Assembly (NCBI GenBank): GCA_944325875.1
Contig: CALVBU010000011.1
Location: 1-64,000, forward strand
DNA: 64,000 bases
Direction of reading: 5' to 3'
Source of the DNA: Candidatus Gastranaerophilales bacterium
GTDB lineage: Bacteria > Cyanobacteriota > Vampirovibrionia > Gastranaerophilales > Gastranaerophilaceae
The notes under the pieces are model-generated. The model saw nothing but the letters and a program-made list of their open reading frames with translations. It was not told the DNA's origin and did no database searches. Below are positions 51,877 through 59,786 of the stretch, piece after piece; the stretch's first letter is position 1, and every line of letters begins with the position of its first letter. A program made the translations under genes and the position numbers.

Positions 51877-53541
51877 TTATTTTCCGTTTTTCAAAGCTTT
51901 TGAGCGGAGATCTCTATGGTATGTAATCGCAAATCGGTGTGCTTCATCACGAATTCTTTGGAATAAGAATAATGCTCCTGAATCTCTTGGAAGAATTACA
52001 GAATCTGATTTATGAGGAAGAAAAACTTCTTCATTACGTTTTGCCAAGCTGACAACATCAATATCTTTTGCGCCAAGTCCTTCCATAATTTCCATTACGC
52101 TTGATAGTTGACCTTTTCCTCCATCTATTATCATCAAATCCGGTTTTTCCCATTTTTTTTCTCCAAGATGTGACATTCTACGGGTAAGGACTTCTTTCAT
52201 TGATTGAAAATCGTCAGGTTTGCCTTCAGTAGAGTGAATTTTGAATTTTCTGTATTCGGATTTTTTAGGCAGACCGTTAATGAATACTACCATTGAGGCT
52301 ACCGTATTTGTACCTTGAATGTGTGAAATATCGTAGCATTCCATTCTGTGAGGGAAGTTTTTAAGATGAAGTTTTTCTGCAATGTAGGCTCCGATTTCGT
52401 TAAAGTCCTCGTTAATTTTAACCATTTTTTTGATTTTTGCATTATCAAGGACTACACGAGCGTTTTTATCAGCGAGCATTTGAAGTTCTTTGCCTTGGGC
52501 TGATTTTCCATAGCTTATTTTGACTTTTTTATGCGCAATAATTTCAAGCCATTCTTCATAGAGGGCTTTTTCTCCGACATTTTCGAGTTCGTTTGAGACA
52601 ATTTTGTCAGGGAATTCAAGTTGGAGAGTGTTATAATATTCTTTGAAGAAGGTTGCGAAGAATTCTGTTTTATCTTCTTCTTCAACTTCGTAGACAAAAT
52701 CTTTTTTATCAATAAGGCGCCCTTCTCTAATCATAAGGATTACGATTGCAAAAATTCCGTCTTCATTAAGCATAGAGATGATATCTTCGTTTAGTTTGGT
52801 ATTTTCGTAGACGACCTTTTGTTTTTCGAGAGTTTTTTTAAGGTCGTTATAACTATCACGAAGTCTTGCAGCTTTTTCAAATTGTTCTGTTGCTGCGTAT
52901 TTTTGCATTTGTTCCATAAGTTGAGCCATAAGCTCGGATTGTTTACCGGCAAGAAAAAGTTCAGCTTGTTTGACGATATTTTTATATTCTTCGCTTGTGA
53001 CTTTTTGCTGGCAAGGTGCCATACAGCGTCCTATTTGGTAATACAGACAAGGACGGTCTTTGAATTTTGGAGTTTTGCATTGTTTAAGCGGAAATATTTT
53101 TTTTAAAAAATCTAATGTTGAATACATTGCACGAACATCTGTATAAGGTCCATAATAACGACCTTTTTCGGGGTTCATGTTCTTTTTTCTTACAACGGTT
53201 ATTCTTGGAAAATCTTCATCCGTAATAAGAAAATAAGGATACTTTTTATCATCTTTTAATAAAATATTATATTTAGGTTTGTGTTTTTTAATAAGATGAC
53301 TTTCAAGAATGAGGGCTTCAACTTCTGTATTTGTGATAATGTATTCCATTCGCTCTATTTGGGATACAAGAACTTGAACTTTTACGCTGTCGTAGTGCTT
53401 TTTGTTGAAATAACTCATTACACGGCGTTTAAGAATTTTTGCTTTGCCGACATAAATGATTTCATTGTCTTTGTTGTAATAAATGTAGCACCCGGGAAGT
53501 GATGGCAGAAGTTTTAATGTCTGTTTTAAATTATCATTCAT
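51877..53541 (-). CDS. uvrC: Excinuclease ABC subunit C, lacking the C-terminal HhH domain
   Basis: 554-aa nucleotide-excision-repair endonuclease. GIY-YIG domain (12-95; PGCYIYYNKDNEIIYVGKAK), the Cys motif region (CPLYYQIGRC-like, CLYYQIGRCMAPCQ), UVR motif (about 200-235; QFEKAARLRDSYNDL) and the RNase H-like 5' nuclease domain (MECYDISHIQGTNTVASMVV, DLMIIDGGKGQ). It stops right after EAHRFAITYHRDLRSKALKN, where usual UvrC continues into the tandem helix-hairpin-helix of about 50 residues. No continuation is seen in other frames. The HhH domain helps bind DNA and position the 5' cut. Confidence 0.93.
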   Translation of the reverse strand: MNDNLKQTLKLLPSLPGCYIYYNKDNEIIYVGKAKILKRRVMSYFNKKHYDSVKVQVLVSQIERMEYIITNTEVEALILESHLIKKHKPKYNILLKDDKKYPYFLITDEDFPRITVVRKKNMNPEKGRYYGPYTDVRAMYSTLDFLKKIFPLKQCKTPKFKDRPCLYYQIGRCMAPCQQKVTSEEYKNIVKQAELFLAGKQSELMAQLMEQMQKYAATEQFEKAARLRDSYNDLKKTLEKQKVVYENTKLNEDIISMLNEDGIFAIVILMIREGRLIDKKDFVYEVEEEDKTEFFATFFKEYYNTLQLEFPDKIVSNELENVGEKALYEEWLEIIAHKKVKISYGKSAQGKELQMLADKNARVVLDNAKIKKMVKINEDFNEIGAYIAEKLHLKNFPHRMECYDISHIQGTNTVASMVVFINGLPKKSEYRKFKIHSTEGKPDDFQSMKEVLTRRMSHLGEKKWEKPDLMIIDGGKGQLSSVMEIMEGLGAKDIDVVSLAKRNEEVFLPHKSDSVILPRDSGALFLFQRIRDEAHRFAITYHRDLRSKALKNGK

Positions 53542-53569
53542 ATTTTGAATTATAGCATATTTTAACGAG

Positions 53570-53598
53570 TTGAAAAACTTTGAAAGATAATTTATAAT
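53570..53598 (+). promoter_or_regulatory. Promoter of poly-G leader copy 3
   Basis: TTGAAA (53570-53575), 17 bp, TATAAT (53593-53598), about 20 nt before the leader RBS AAGGAGG (53619-53625). Confidence 0.8.
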
Positions 53599-53630
53599 AA
53601 TAAATATAAATATAAATCAAGGAGGAATGT

Positions 53631-53681
53631 ATGCAAAAAGCAAATATAGATAGAATTTCGGGGGGGGGGGCTACCAACTAA
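53631..53681 (+). CDS. Poly-G leader ORF copy 3, 11 G (short frame)
   Basis: RBS AAGGAGG, then MQKANIDRISGGGATN and TAA at 53679-53681; the 11-G run is at 53660-53670. One more G would extend the frame 41 aa (YQLTIGISISDLNLR...) to a TAG at 53753-53755, which lies in the loop of the terminator hairpin, so a translating ribosome would melt the stem. A 1-nt difference near 53720-53730 makes this frame run past the stop position used by copies 1 and 2. About 46 kb from the other two copies, again immediately before a prepilin gene. Confidence 0.5.
   Translation: MQKANIDRISGGGATN
53660..53670 (+). repeat. G homopolymer, 11 nt
   Basis: Eleven consecutive G in leader copy 3, same context TTTCG(G)nCTACCAAC as the other copies. 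Confidence 0.9.
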
Positions 53682-53709
53682 CAATTGGAATAAGCATTTC
53701 CGACTTAAA

Positions 53710-53716
53710 CCTCCGA
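53710..53716 (+). promoter_or_regulatory. Conserved anti-Shine-Dalgarno element CCTCCGA, copy 3
   Basis: Complementary to CGGAGG at 53807-53812 (prepilin RBS) and to the TCGGGGG edge of the G tract. Confidence 0.5.
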
Positions 53717-53743
53717 AGTAAATCAAAAGAGCTGAGAATTAAA

Positions 53744-53769
53744 CCGTGCCAATAGACACGGTGATTTTT
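53744..53769 (+). terminator. Leader hairpin terminator, copy 3
   Basis: Same CCGTG / CACGG stem; the loop reads CCAATAGA in place of CCAAGTGA, so the stem is kept while the loop varies. Confidence 0.55.
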
Positions 53770-53780
53770 GATGCAAAAAA

Positions 53781-53789
53781 TGTTAAAAT
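53781..53789 (+). promoter_or_regulatory. Extended -10 of prepilin gene at 53817
   Basis: TGTTAAAAT, 27 nt before ATG, identical in sequence and spacing to 5800 and 6755. Confidence 0.5.
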
Positions 53790-53816
53790 AAGAAATAGTA
53801 TATAAACGGAGGATTT

Positions 53817-54485
53817 ATGAAAAAGAAAAACGCATTTACTTTGGCAGAAGTGCTGATAACATTAGGAATAATTGGGATAGTCGCAGCAATGACATTGCCG
53901 ACATTGATTGCAAACTATAAAAGACAAGAATATTCCACTCGAATTAAGAAATTTTACAGTACACTTTCTCAGGCTATCATACGCTCAGAAGTAGATAATG
54001 GATCTGCTGTTTATTGGACAAAAGCTGATCAATTAAAAAATGATGAAGGTAAAGTTGATTATGGTGCAAATGCAGATTGGAACAAGGCTTTTGTTGAGAA
54101 GTATATTTTACCGTATTTAAAATATGTTAATGCAGGTATAAAAAAATGGGATGGTAATAATAATTATGAAACAATTGTGCTTACAGACGGGTCTGAATTT
54201 ATGTTACATAATGGTGATTGTATTGACATTATATATGATATGAATGGGCTTGGAAAATCTCCTGATAAAGATGGTTATGATAGGTTTCGTTTTTTAATGT
54301 GTTTTAATGATACTAAAAGAAATTCATTTTTTGGAAATAAGAGCAAATTTTTTGGAGCTTATGGGCGTTGTGTCAATAGAGATACAGCTTTAACAAATTG
54401 TAAAAATGATCCTATTAGGTGTTCAGTACTTTTAGAATGTGATGGATGGGAATTTAAAGAGGATTATCCTCATAAATTATGGTAA
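53817..54485 (+). CDS. Type IV prepilin-like protein, poly-G-led subfamily member 3
   Basis: 222-aa prepilin-like protein. Leader MKKKNA, cleavage before FTLAEVLITLGIIGIV (Ala -1, Glu +5), stalk IKKFYSTLSQAIIRSEVDNG; head with VYWTKADQL (also in 6791 as EYWQKES), IIYDMNGLGKSPDKDGYDRF, and C-terminus GWEFKEDYPHKLW. The signature and ending group it with 5836 and 6791. RBS CGGAGG complementary to the leader element. Four or more Cys in the last 60 residues, likely disulfides. Confidence 0.88.
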   Translation: MKKKNAFTLAEVLITLGIIGIVAAMTLPTLIANYKRQEYSTRIKKFYSTLSQAIIRSEVDNGSAVYWTKADQLKNDEGKVDYGANADWNKAFVEKYILPYLKYVNAGIKKWDGNNNYETIVLTDGSEFMLHNGDCIDIIYDMNGLGKSPDKDGYDRFRFLMCFNDTKRNSFFGNKSKFFGAYGRCVNRDTALTNCKNDPIRCSVLLECDGWEFKEDYPHKLW

Positions 54486-54486
54486 T

Positions 54487-54512
54487 AAAAAACAGGCGTA
54501 TTGCCTGTTTTT
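54487..54512. terminator. Bidirectional terminator
   Basis: AAAAAACAGGC / GCCTGTTTTT between convergent prepilin and OmpH-like genes. Confidence 0.9.
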
Positions 54513-54972
54513 ATTTGATGTCTTTTGCTATAACATCTGTTATGTCATCACCGCCAAAGTAGACCATATTTTTCGGCAAAACTAGATCATAGTTTAGGTT
54601 TCTTGCTTTTTCAATTACGGTTGATCTTATTTCGTTATCAATTTGGGTTAGTTTCTTATTATATTCGGTATCAAGTGCTATTTTTTGTGCGTTTACTTGA
54701 TTTCTATATTTTTCTTCTATTGCAGCAATTTTTGCAGGATCTGTTTCTTTTGAAAGTTCTGCTTTTGCTTTATCTAATGTCGTTTGAATTTCTTTGACTT
54801 TCTTTTCTTGTTCAATTTTTAAATTCTTTACTGCTGTCGAATTTGAGACAATTTTTGCTGCATCAATTACTGCTACTCTTGGTGTGGTATCAGAAATTGC
54901 GATATTGTTTACGGAATATCCAAGTGCAAATGATAATGCGATAATTACGACAATGTAAAAATTTTTTTTCAT
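54511..54972 (-). CDS. OmpH/Skp family protein
   Basis: 153-aa exported or membrane-anchored chaperone-like protein. N-terminal hydrophobic segment (about 6-24), then VAVIDAAKIVSNSTAVKNLK and a long charged coiled coil (QEKKVKEIQTTLDKAKAEL) typical of Skp/OmpH, closing with YDLVLPKNMVYFGGDDITDV. Skp holds outer-membrane proteins in the periplasm, which suggests a diderm envelope. RBS AAAGGA. Single gene. Confidence 0.88.
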   Translation of the reverse strand: MKKNFYIVVIIALSFALGYSVNNIAISDTTPRVAVIDAAKIVSNSTAVKNLKIEQEKKVKEIQTTLDKAKAELSKETDPAKIAAIEEKYRNQVNAQKIALDTEYNKKLTQIDNEIRSTVIEKARNLNYDLVLPKNMVYFGGDDITDVIAKDIK

Positions 54973-55187
54973 ATAAATCCTTTCTCTTGCTTTGTATTGA
55001 TAAATTAAGATGTATTATCGCTTATTTTAATTCCACACTTGGACTGTCAGATGTATAACTTTAATAAGTTCTTTTCTTTCTCTTTTTCTCACAACCAAAG
55101 ATTTAAAATAACGTATATTATGTAAAAATTTGCATAAAATTCGTTTTTAGTTTAAAATGGTTACACTTGTTAATATAGGAGAAAATT

Positions 55188-55451
55188 ATGGCACAACAGT
55201 TTAATCCGCAAAATATGAATACCCAAAACATTAAAAAAAGAACTTCAGTTCTTGTTTTTTTGAAAGGGTCAACAGCTCCGCTAGTTTTGTATGTTGAAAA
55301 TCCTCAGGATTTGTATTCTGAAATTACTCAACTAATGAAATCAGCTTCTGCGGTACTTGTAGAAAAAGAAACAACAGGGCCTTTGAAAAAAGTTTGTTTT
55401 GTATCTAATCAGGTTGCAGCGGTTGCTATGCAGGAAGAACAATATGTCTAA
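55188..55451 (+). CDS. Conserved-looking hypothetical protein, 87 aa, upstream of yceD
   Basis: Not recognised. After a Q/N-rich start (AQQFNPQNMNTQNIKKRTS), a compact alpha/beta core: VLVFLKGSTAPLVLYVENPQ and LVEKETTGPLKKVCFVSNQV, with KKVCF..NQVAAV resembling small RNA- or ligand-binding folds. RBS TAGGAG. Its stop overlaps the yceD start (ATG at 55444 lies before TAA at 55449), so it is the first gene of the yceD-rpmF-plsX-fabH run. Confidence 0.75.
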   Translation: MAQQFNPQNMNTQNIKKRTSVLVFLKGSTAPLVLYVENPQDLYSEITQLMKSASAVLVEKETTGPLKKVCFVSNQVAAVAMQEEQYV

Positions 55452-55938
55452 ACACCTTATTTCAATTGAACAAATTGAAGAGTCTGATGAAAAAACTCTT
55501 GAATATAACTTTTCGGACAATATTAAAGAAATTGATTCTGATGGTCCGATTGAAGCAGATTTGGTCGTAAGATCTTTAGGTGATTTCATTGAAGTTAGTG
55601 GTGATGTATCTGCAGTTTTGAATTTGGAATGTGATGTTTGTCTAAATAAATTCAAATATGATTTGAACTTCACTATCGATGAAATGTTTGCAAAAGAAGC
55701 TTTGTCTGAAGAATATTCTCAAGAGACTGAATTGAAAGAAGGACAGTTTATTACAGACTTAAATGGTGCACAAGAAATTGATATTTATGACTTATTGTAT
55801 CAATCTGTAATATTAAATTTACCAAATAAGAAAGTTTGTGGTATAAATTGTAATGGGAAAGAATTTCTTAAAGAGGAAGACTTGACCGACCCGAGACTTG
55901 AAGTTTTTAAAAATATCAAGCTCGATGGGGCAAATTAG
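55444..55938 (+). CDS. yceD: YceD/DUF177 family protein
   Basis: 164-aa protein of the DUF177 family, commonly encoded before rpmF, linked to 23S rRNA or L32 handling in other bacteria. The core ECDVCLNKFKYDLNF (Cys pair) and the C-terminal DLLYQSVILNLPNKKVC...CNGK match the family. The ATG overlaps the upstream stop, indicating translational coupling. Context (yceD-rpmF-plsX-fabH) is the classic order. Confidence 0.9.
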   Translation: MSKHLISIEQIEESDEKTLEYNFSDNIKEIDSDGPIEADLVVRSLGDFIEVSGDVSAVLNLECDVCLNKFKYDLNFTIDEMFAKEALSEEYSQETELKEGQFITDLNGAQEIDIYDLLYQSVILNLPNKKVCGINCNGKEFLKEEDLTDPRLEVFKNIKLDGAN

Positions 55939-56008
55939 TTTGTGGATGCTGATTTTGCCTGTATAACAGAAATATAAGTAGTAGTAAAAATAAAAAGGAA
56001 AAAGGAAA

Positions 56009-56347
56009 ATGGCAGTACCAAAGAAAAGAACAGGACATTCCGCACAAGGACACAGAAGAAGCAACTGGAAAGCTACAAAACCAGAAACTACTAAATGCCC
56101 TAACTGCGGTGCAACAGTTTTAACTCATACCGTATGTACAGCATGCGGAACTTACAAAGGACAACCTGTAAGCTTGAAAGATAAAAAAGAAGAAGTAGCA
56201 GCAGAAGAAGTTAAACCTGCTAAAAAATCATCTTCTAAAAAAGCTGAAAAAGAAGCTCCTAAAGCAGAAGAAGTTAAAGCTGAAGTTGTTGAAGAAACAA
56301 AAGAAGCTGAAGTAGAAGAAAAAGCTTCAGAAACTGAAGAAAAATAA
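56009..56347 (+). CDS. rpmF: 50S ribosomal protein L32 with acidic/lysine-rich extension
   Basis: 112-aa protein. Residues 1-57 are canonical L32: AVPKKRTGHSAQGHRRSNW and a Zn ribbon CPNCGA...CTACGTYKG with four Cys. Residues 58-112 are an added tail of Lys/Glu/Ala repeats (KKEEVAAEEVKPAKKSSSKK) about as long as L32 itself. Usual bacterial L32 is about 56-65 aa. RBS AAAGGAAAAAGGA. Lies between yceD and plsX in the conserved cluster. Confidence 0.95.
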   Translation: MAVPKKRTGHSAQGHRRSNWKATKPETTKCPNCGATVLTHTVCTACGTYKGQPVSLKDKKEEVAAEEVKPAKKSSSKKAEKEAPKAEEVKAEVVEETKEAEVEEKASETEEK

Positions 56348-56355
56348 TTATTAAT

Positions 56356-56378
56356 CCCGTCATCATTACGATGACGGG
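56356..56378 (+). other. Intergenic hairpin between rpmF and plsX
   Basis: CCCGTCATC / GATGACGGG, 5-nt loop, without a T run. May tune expression or processing between L32 and fatty-acid genes. Confidence 0.55.
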
Positions 56379-56416
56379 AAATAATCACTTTTTAGATAAG
56401 ACTTTGAGAGGGAAAG

Positions 56417-57472
56417 ATGACAAGAATAGCAATAGACGCAATGGGTGGTGACCATGCTCCGCACGAGATTGTAGCGGGTGCTGTTTGGGGTGCACAAGAA
56501 TACGGCGTAGCAATTGAATTAGTTGGTAAACAAGACCGTATTGAACAAGAATTAGATAGAATTGCTCAGGAAGGTATATATTCAGATTGTGGTTCTGGCG
56601 GCAAGCAAAGACGCATTAAAGTAGATCTTAGCAAGTTGGATATAAAAGTTACTCATGCTTCTGAAGTTATCGAAATGGGTGAAGCTCCTGGTCAAGCTAT
56701 TCGTAAAAAGAAAAAGTCATCAATTGTTCTTGCAGTTGATGCAGTTGCTAAAGGAAGTTCTGATGCAGTTGTTGCTGCTGGATCTACCGGTGCAGCTATG
56801 GCATCAAGCTTATTTGGTTTAGGCAGATTGACAGGTATTGAAAGACCTGCTATCGCTGTTACATTGCCTACTATGAAAAAACCTATTGTTTTGATTGATG
56901 GTGGTGCAAATAGTAATTGTACTCCTGAAATGTTATATCAATTTGCTATTATGGGTGTAACTTTCTCTAAGAATGTTCTTGGTATTGAAAATCCTCGTGT
57001 AGGGGTTTTGAACATCGGTGAAGAAGCAGGTAAAGGTAATGAGCTTGCTCAAAATACTTATAAATTATTGGAAGAACACCAAGATAGAATTAACTTTGTT
57101 GGAAATATAGAAGGTAAAGAAATCTTCTTGAGTGTATGTGATGTTGTTGTATGTGACGGTTTTGTTGGCAACGTTGCTTTGAAAATCACAGAAGGTACTT
57201 CTTCTATGTTGTTTAGAATGATTAAGTCTGAATTTAAGTCAGACTTGGCTGGTAAAATTATCGGTCTTCTTGCAAAACCTTTTATGAAAAGAATTGGTAA
57301 AAAGATTAATTATGAAGAATTCGGTGGAGCTTTGTTGCTTGGCGTAAAAGGAATTACAGTTATTTCTCACGGCAGAAGTAAAGCTTATGCAATTAAAAAT
57401 GCTGTCCGTGTTGCAAAAGAAGCAGTTGAAACCGGCGTAAATGAAAAGATTTCCAGATTTAATGAGGACTAA
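56417..57472 (+). CDS. plsX: Phosphate acyltransferase PlsX
   Basis: 351-aa enzyme making acyl-phosphate from acyl-ACP for phospholipid synthesis. TRIAIDAMGGDHAPHEIVAG at the start, VVAAGSTGAAMASSLFGLGR, GVLNIGEEAGKGNELAQNTY, DGFVGNVALKITEG and the C-terminal FGGALLLGVKGITVISHGRS are family landmarks. RBS GAGAGGG. Followed after 3 nt by fabH. Confidence 0.96.
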   Translation: MTRIAIDAMGGDHAPHEIVAGAVWGAQEYGVAIELVGKQDRIEQELDRIAQEGIYSDCGSGGKQRRIKVDLSKLDIKVTHASEVIEMGEAPGQAIRKKKKSSIVLAVDAVAKGSSDAVVAAGSTGAAMASSLFGLGRLTGIERPAIAVTLPTMKKPIVLIDGGANSNCTPEMLYQFAIMGVTFSKNVLGIENPRVGVLNIGEEAGKGNELAQNTYKLLEEHQDRINFVGNIEGKEIFLSVCDVVVCDGFVGNVALKITEGTSSMLFRMIKSEFKSDLAGKIIGLLAKPFMKRIGKKINYEEFGGALLLGVKGITVISHGRSKAYAIKNAVRVAKEAVETGVNEKISRFNED

Positions 57473-57475
57473 TAA

Positions 57476-58486
57476 ATGACAAATAAAACTATTCCATTGA
57501 AAATTGCAGGTGTTGGTTACAGTTTACCCGAAACTGTCATTACAAACGACGATTTGACTAAATTATACGAGACATCTGATGAGTGGATTTATACAAGAAC
57601 AGGTATAAAAGAAAGACGCGTAGTATCAGGGGAACAAAATGCTATCGATTTAGGTTTTGAAGCTGCGCAAAAAGCTTTGGAAAGAGCTAAAATTAATCCT
57701 GATGAGATTGAATTGATTATTGCAGCATCTTCAGCTCCACCTGATTTGTATCCTGCAATTGCTTGTCATATTCATCAACGTTTAGGTATAAAAGCACAGA
57801 TTCCTGCTTTTGATATTACTGCTGCTTGTTCAGGCTTAATATATGCATTAAGCATTGCTAAAGCTTATATTGGATCTGGAATGTATAAGAAAATTCTTTT
57901 AGTTGCAACTGATAACAATTCAAGACTTGTAAACTGGGAAGACAGATCAACATCAATTTTATTTGGTGATGGTGCTGGTGCTATGGTTGTTACAGAAGCT
58001 GAAGATGGAATCGATGATATTATTGCAATTGATATTAAAGCTGATGGAAACTATGGAAACCTTATTGAGCTTTCATTCGACGGAAAAAATTGTCCACTTG
58101 TTGAACAATATGAAGAAAAACCTAAAGGTATTAGAATGAATGGTCGTGGGGTTTATACATTTGTTGCAAAAATTCTGCCTCATTATGTAGAAAACTTAAT
58201 CACAAATGCTGGTTTGAAAGCTGAAGATATTGATTACTTAATTCCTCACCAAGCTAATATTAGAATTATTCAAGCTGTTCAAGAACGTCTTGGATATAGT
58301 GATGAAAAGGTTGTTACAAATATCAAGTACTACGGAAATACTTCTGCTGCATCTATTCCGATTGCATTAGCAGAAAGTGTAGAAAAAGGAAATGTTAAAC
58401 TTGGAACAACCGCTGTACTTTGCGGATTTGGTGCAGGTATGACATGGGGTGGTGCTATAGTTAGACTCCGTGAAGGTATTTGTTAA
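57476..58486 (+). CDS. fabH: Beta-ketoacyl-ACP synthase III
   Basis: 336-aa condensing enzyme starting fatty-acid chains from acetyl-CoA and malonyl-ACP. Catalytic Cys in FDITAACSGLIYAL, His in LIPHQANIRI and Asn in KYYGNTSAASIPIAL, TRTGIKERR near the N-terminus. Full length. It starts 3 nt after plsX, and a terminator follows, ending the first fab transcript. Confidence 0.96.
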   Translation: MTNKTIPLKIAGVGYSLPETVITNDDLTKLYETSDEWIYTRTGIKERRVVSGEQNAIDLGFEAAQKALERAKINPDEIELIIAASSAPPDLYPAIACHIHQRLGIKAQIPAFDITAACSGLIYALSIAKAYIGSGMYKKILLVATDNNSRLVNWEDRSTSILFGDGAGAMVVTEAEDGIDDIIAIDIKADGNYGNLIELSFDGKNCPLVEQYEEKPKGIRMNGRGVYTFVAKILPHYVENLITNAGLKAEDIDYLIPHQANIRIIQAVQERLGYSDEKVVTNIKYYGNTSAASIPIALAESVEKGNVKLGTTAVLCGFGAGMTWGGAIVRLREGIC

Positions 58487-58512
58487 TAAAATTAAAAATA
58501 AATATTATTATA

Positions 58513-58547
58513 AAAAATACAGGCTTTATTAGGTCTGTATTTTTTTA
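58513..58547 (+). terminator. Terminator after fabH
   Basis: AAAAATACAG / CTGTATTTTT with a 12-nt loop and T tail. Confidence 0.85.
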
Positions 58548-58707
58548 TTAAAATATGTTAATTACTTTAAAAATCATAAAAAATATTAATAGTCTGGATT
58601 TTAGTGATTTATGCTAAAAACTTAAGTAAATTTATTCTAATAAGATTACTTATATATTATATAAGCTATGTGTGCTTAAAAGAGTATAAACACGAAAGGA
58701 GATTATT

Positions 58708-59673
58708 ATGGGATTGTTATCCGTTGGTAACATTGGACCTATGGACAATGGAAAGTCTAATATAGGGCAAACCGGAAAAATTGATCTTGAGAAAATCAAT
58801 ACTGTATTTCAAGATAGATTTGCTCAACATTCAGAACCTTCTGATAATAGTAATGCTGATAAATATGCGGATTTTAATTCTGCAGTAAAACATTCCCCAA
58901 TTAAGAACAAATTTATGAGTGAAGCTGATTTAAAAAATTTAGGTTATACTCCAACTCCCGGAATAAAGCTTGTAAAAGATGAAAATGGCAAGCTAACCTC
59001 GGTTCAAGATCCTAATAGCCAATTAATGGATATGAATGGTGGCTTGCATTATGAAAATAAGAAAACCGGTGAAACTATTAGAGTCTGTGAATTTGAACAT
59101 GCAGTAGAATATCGAAAAGATGGGATGAAACATACACAATGGTTTGATGATAATGGCAACCCTAAAGGTGGAATGGTTGTGATTCAAAACAAAGATGGAA
59201 GTTCTGTTGAATATCATTATGAAAATGACATAAACGGTAATAAATTCTTGACAAGTGTTAAACAAAACGAAGCGGAAAATAAAGCTCCAAAAGACTTTAA
59301 TGGAGCATTAGAACAGAGTACCCTTGGGGCTAAGTTCCAGACTCCTGAAGATTTAGAGGCGCAAGGTTGGGTAAAAGAACCATATATGGATAAAAATGGT
59401 GGAATATATTATAAAAATCCAGAAACTGGTGCAACTATAAGAGTAATGGAAGCTCGTTTATTTGGCGAAGGCAAAACATTGACTTTCAAAACTGATAATA
59501 TGTCACATTTTGTAGAATATGATGATAATGGTAACGAAACTGGCGGAACGGTGCAAGTAAAGCTGGATGATAATACGATTAAAGTTTATGATTATTCTGT
59601 TGATATGAATGGTAACAAGTTTATTAAGTCTGAAGAAATTGTTCACCAAGATTATTTATCAGATTATGAGTAA
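58708..59673 (+). CDS. Hypothetical repeat protein, 321 aa
   Basis: Not recognised. No signal peptide. It consists of two related units of about 125-140 residues, beginning DFNSAVKHSPIKNKFMSEAD (about 50) and DFNGALEQSTLGAKFQTPED (about 197). Each has LKNLGYT/LEAQGWV, GGLHYENKKTGETIRV/GGIYYKNPETGATIRV, FDDNGNPKGG/YDDNGNETGG and DINGNKFL/DMNGNKFI. D-x-NGN motifs resemble the NGK/YD motifs of the calpain-like protein at 13177. RBS AAAGGAG. Has its own terminator and interrupts the otherwise contiguous fabH-fabD order. Confidence 0.7.
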   Translation: MGLLSVGNIGPMDNGKSNIGQTGKIDLEKINTVFQDRFAQHSEPSDNSNADKYADFNSAVKHSPIKNKFMSEADLKNLGYTPTPGIKLVKDENGKLTSVQDPNSQLMDMNGGLHYENKKTGETIRVCEFEHAVEYRKDGMKHTQWFDDNGNPKGGMVVIQNKDGSSVEYHYENDINGNKFLTSVKQNEAENKAPKDFNGALEQSTLGAKFQTPEDLEAQGWVKEPYMDKNGGIYYKNPETGATIRVMEARLFGEGKTLTFKTDNMSHFVEYDDNGNETGGTVQVKLDDNTIKVYDYSVDMNGNKFIKSEEIVHQDYLSDYE

Positions 59674-59685
59674 ACAATAATTTCC

Positions 59686-59722
59686 GATGCGTCTTTATCA
59701 TTAAAGGCGCATCCTTTTTATA
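59686..59722 (+). terminator. Terminator after the repeat protein
   Basis: GATGCGTCTTTA / TAAAGGCGCATC, 4-nt loop, then CTTTTT. Confidence 0.9.
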
Positions 59723-59786
59723 TATTTACTTTTGCCGTTTTTATAGTATAATTTTTGCATAGGAAAGTTAAGAGAGGGATATGTAT

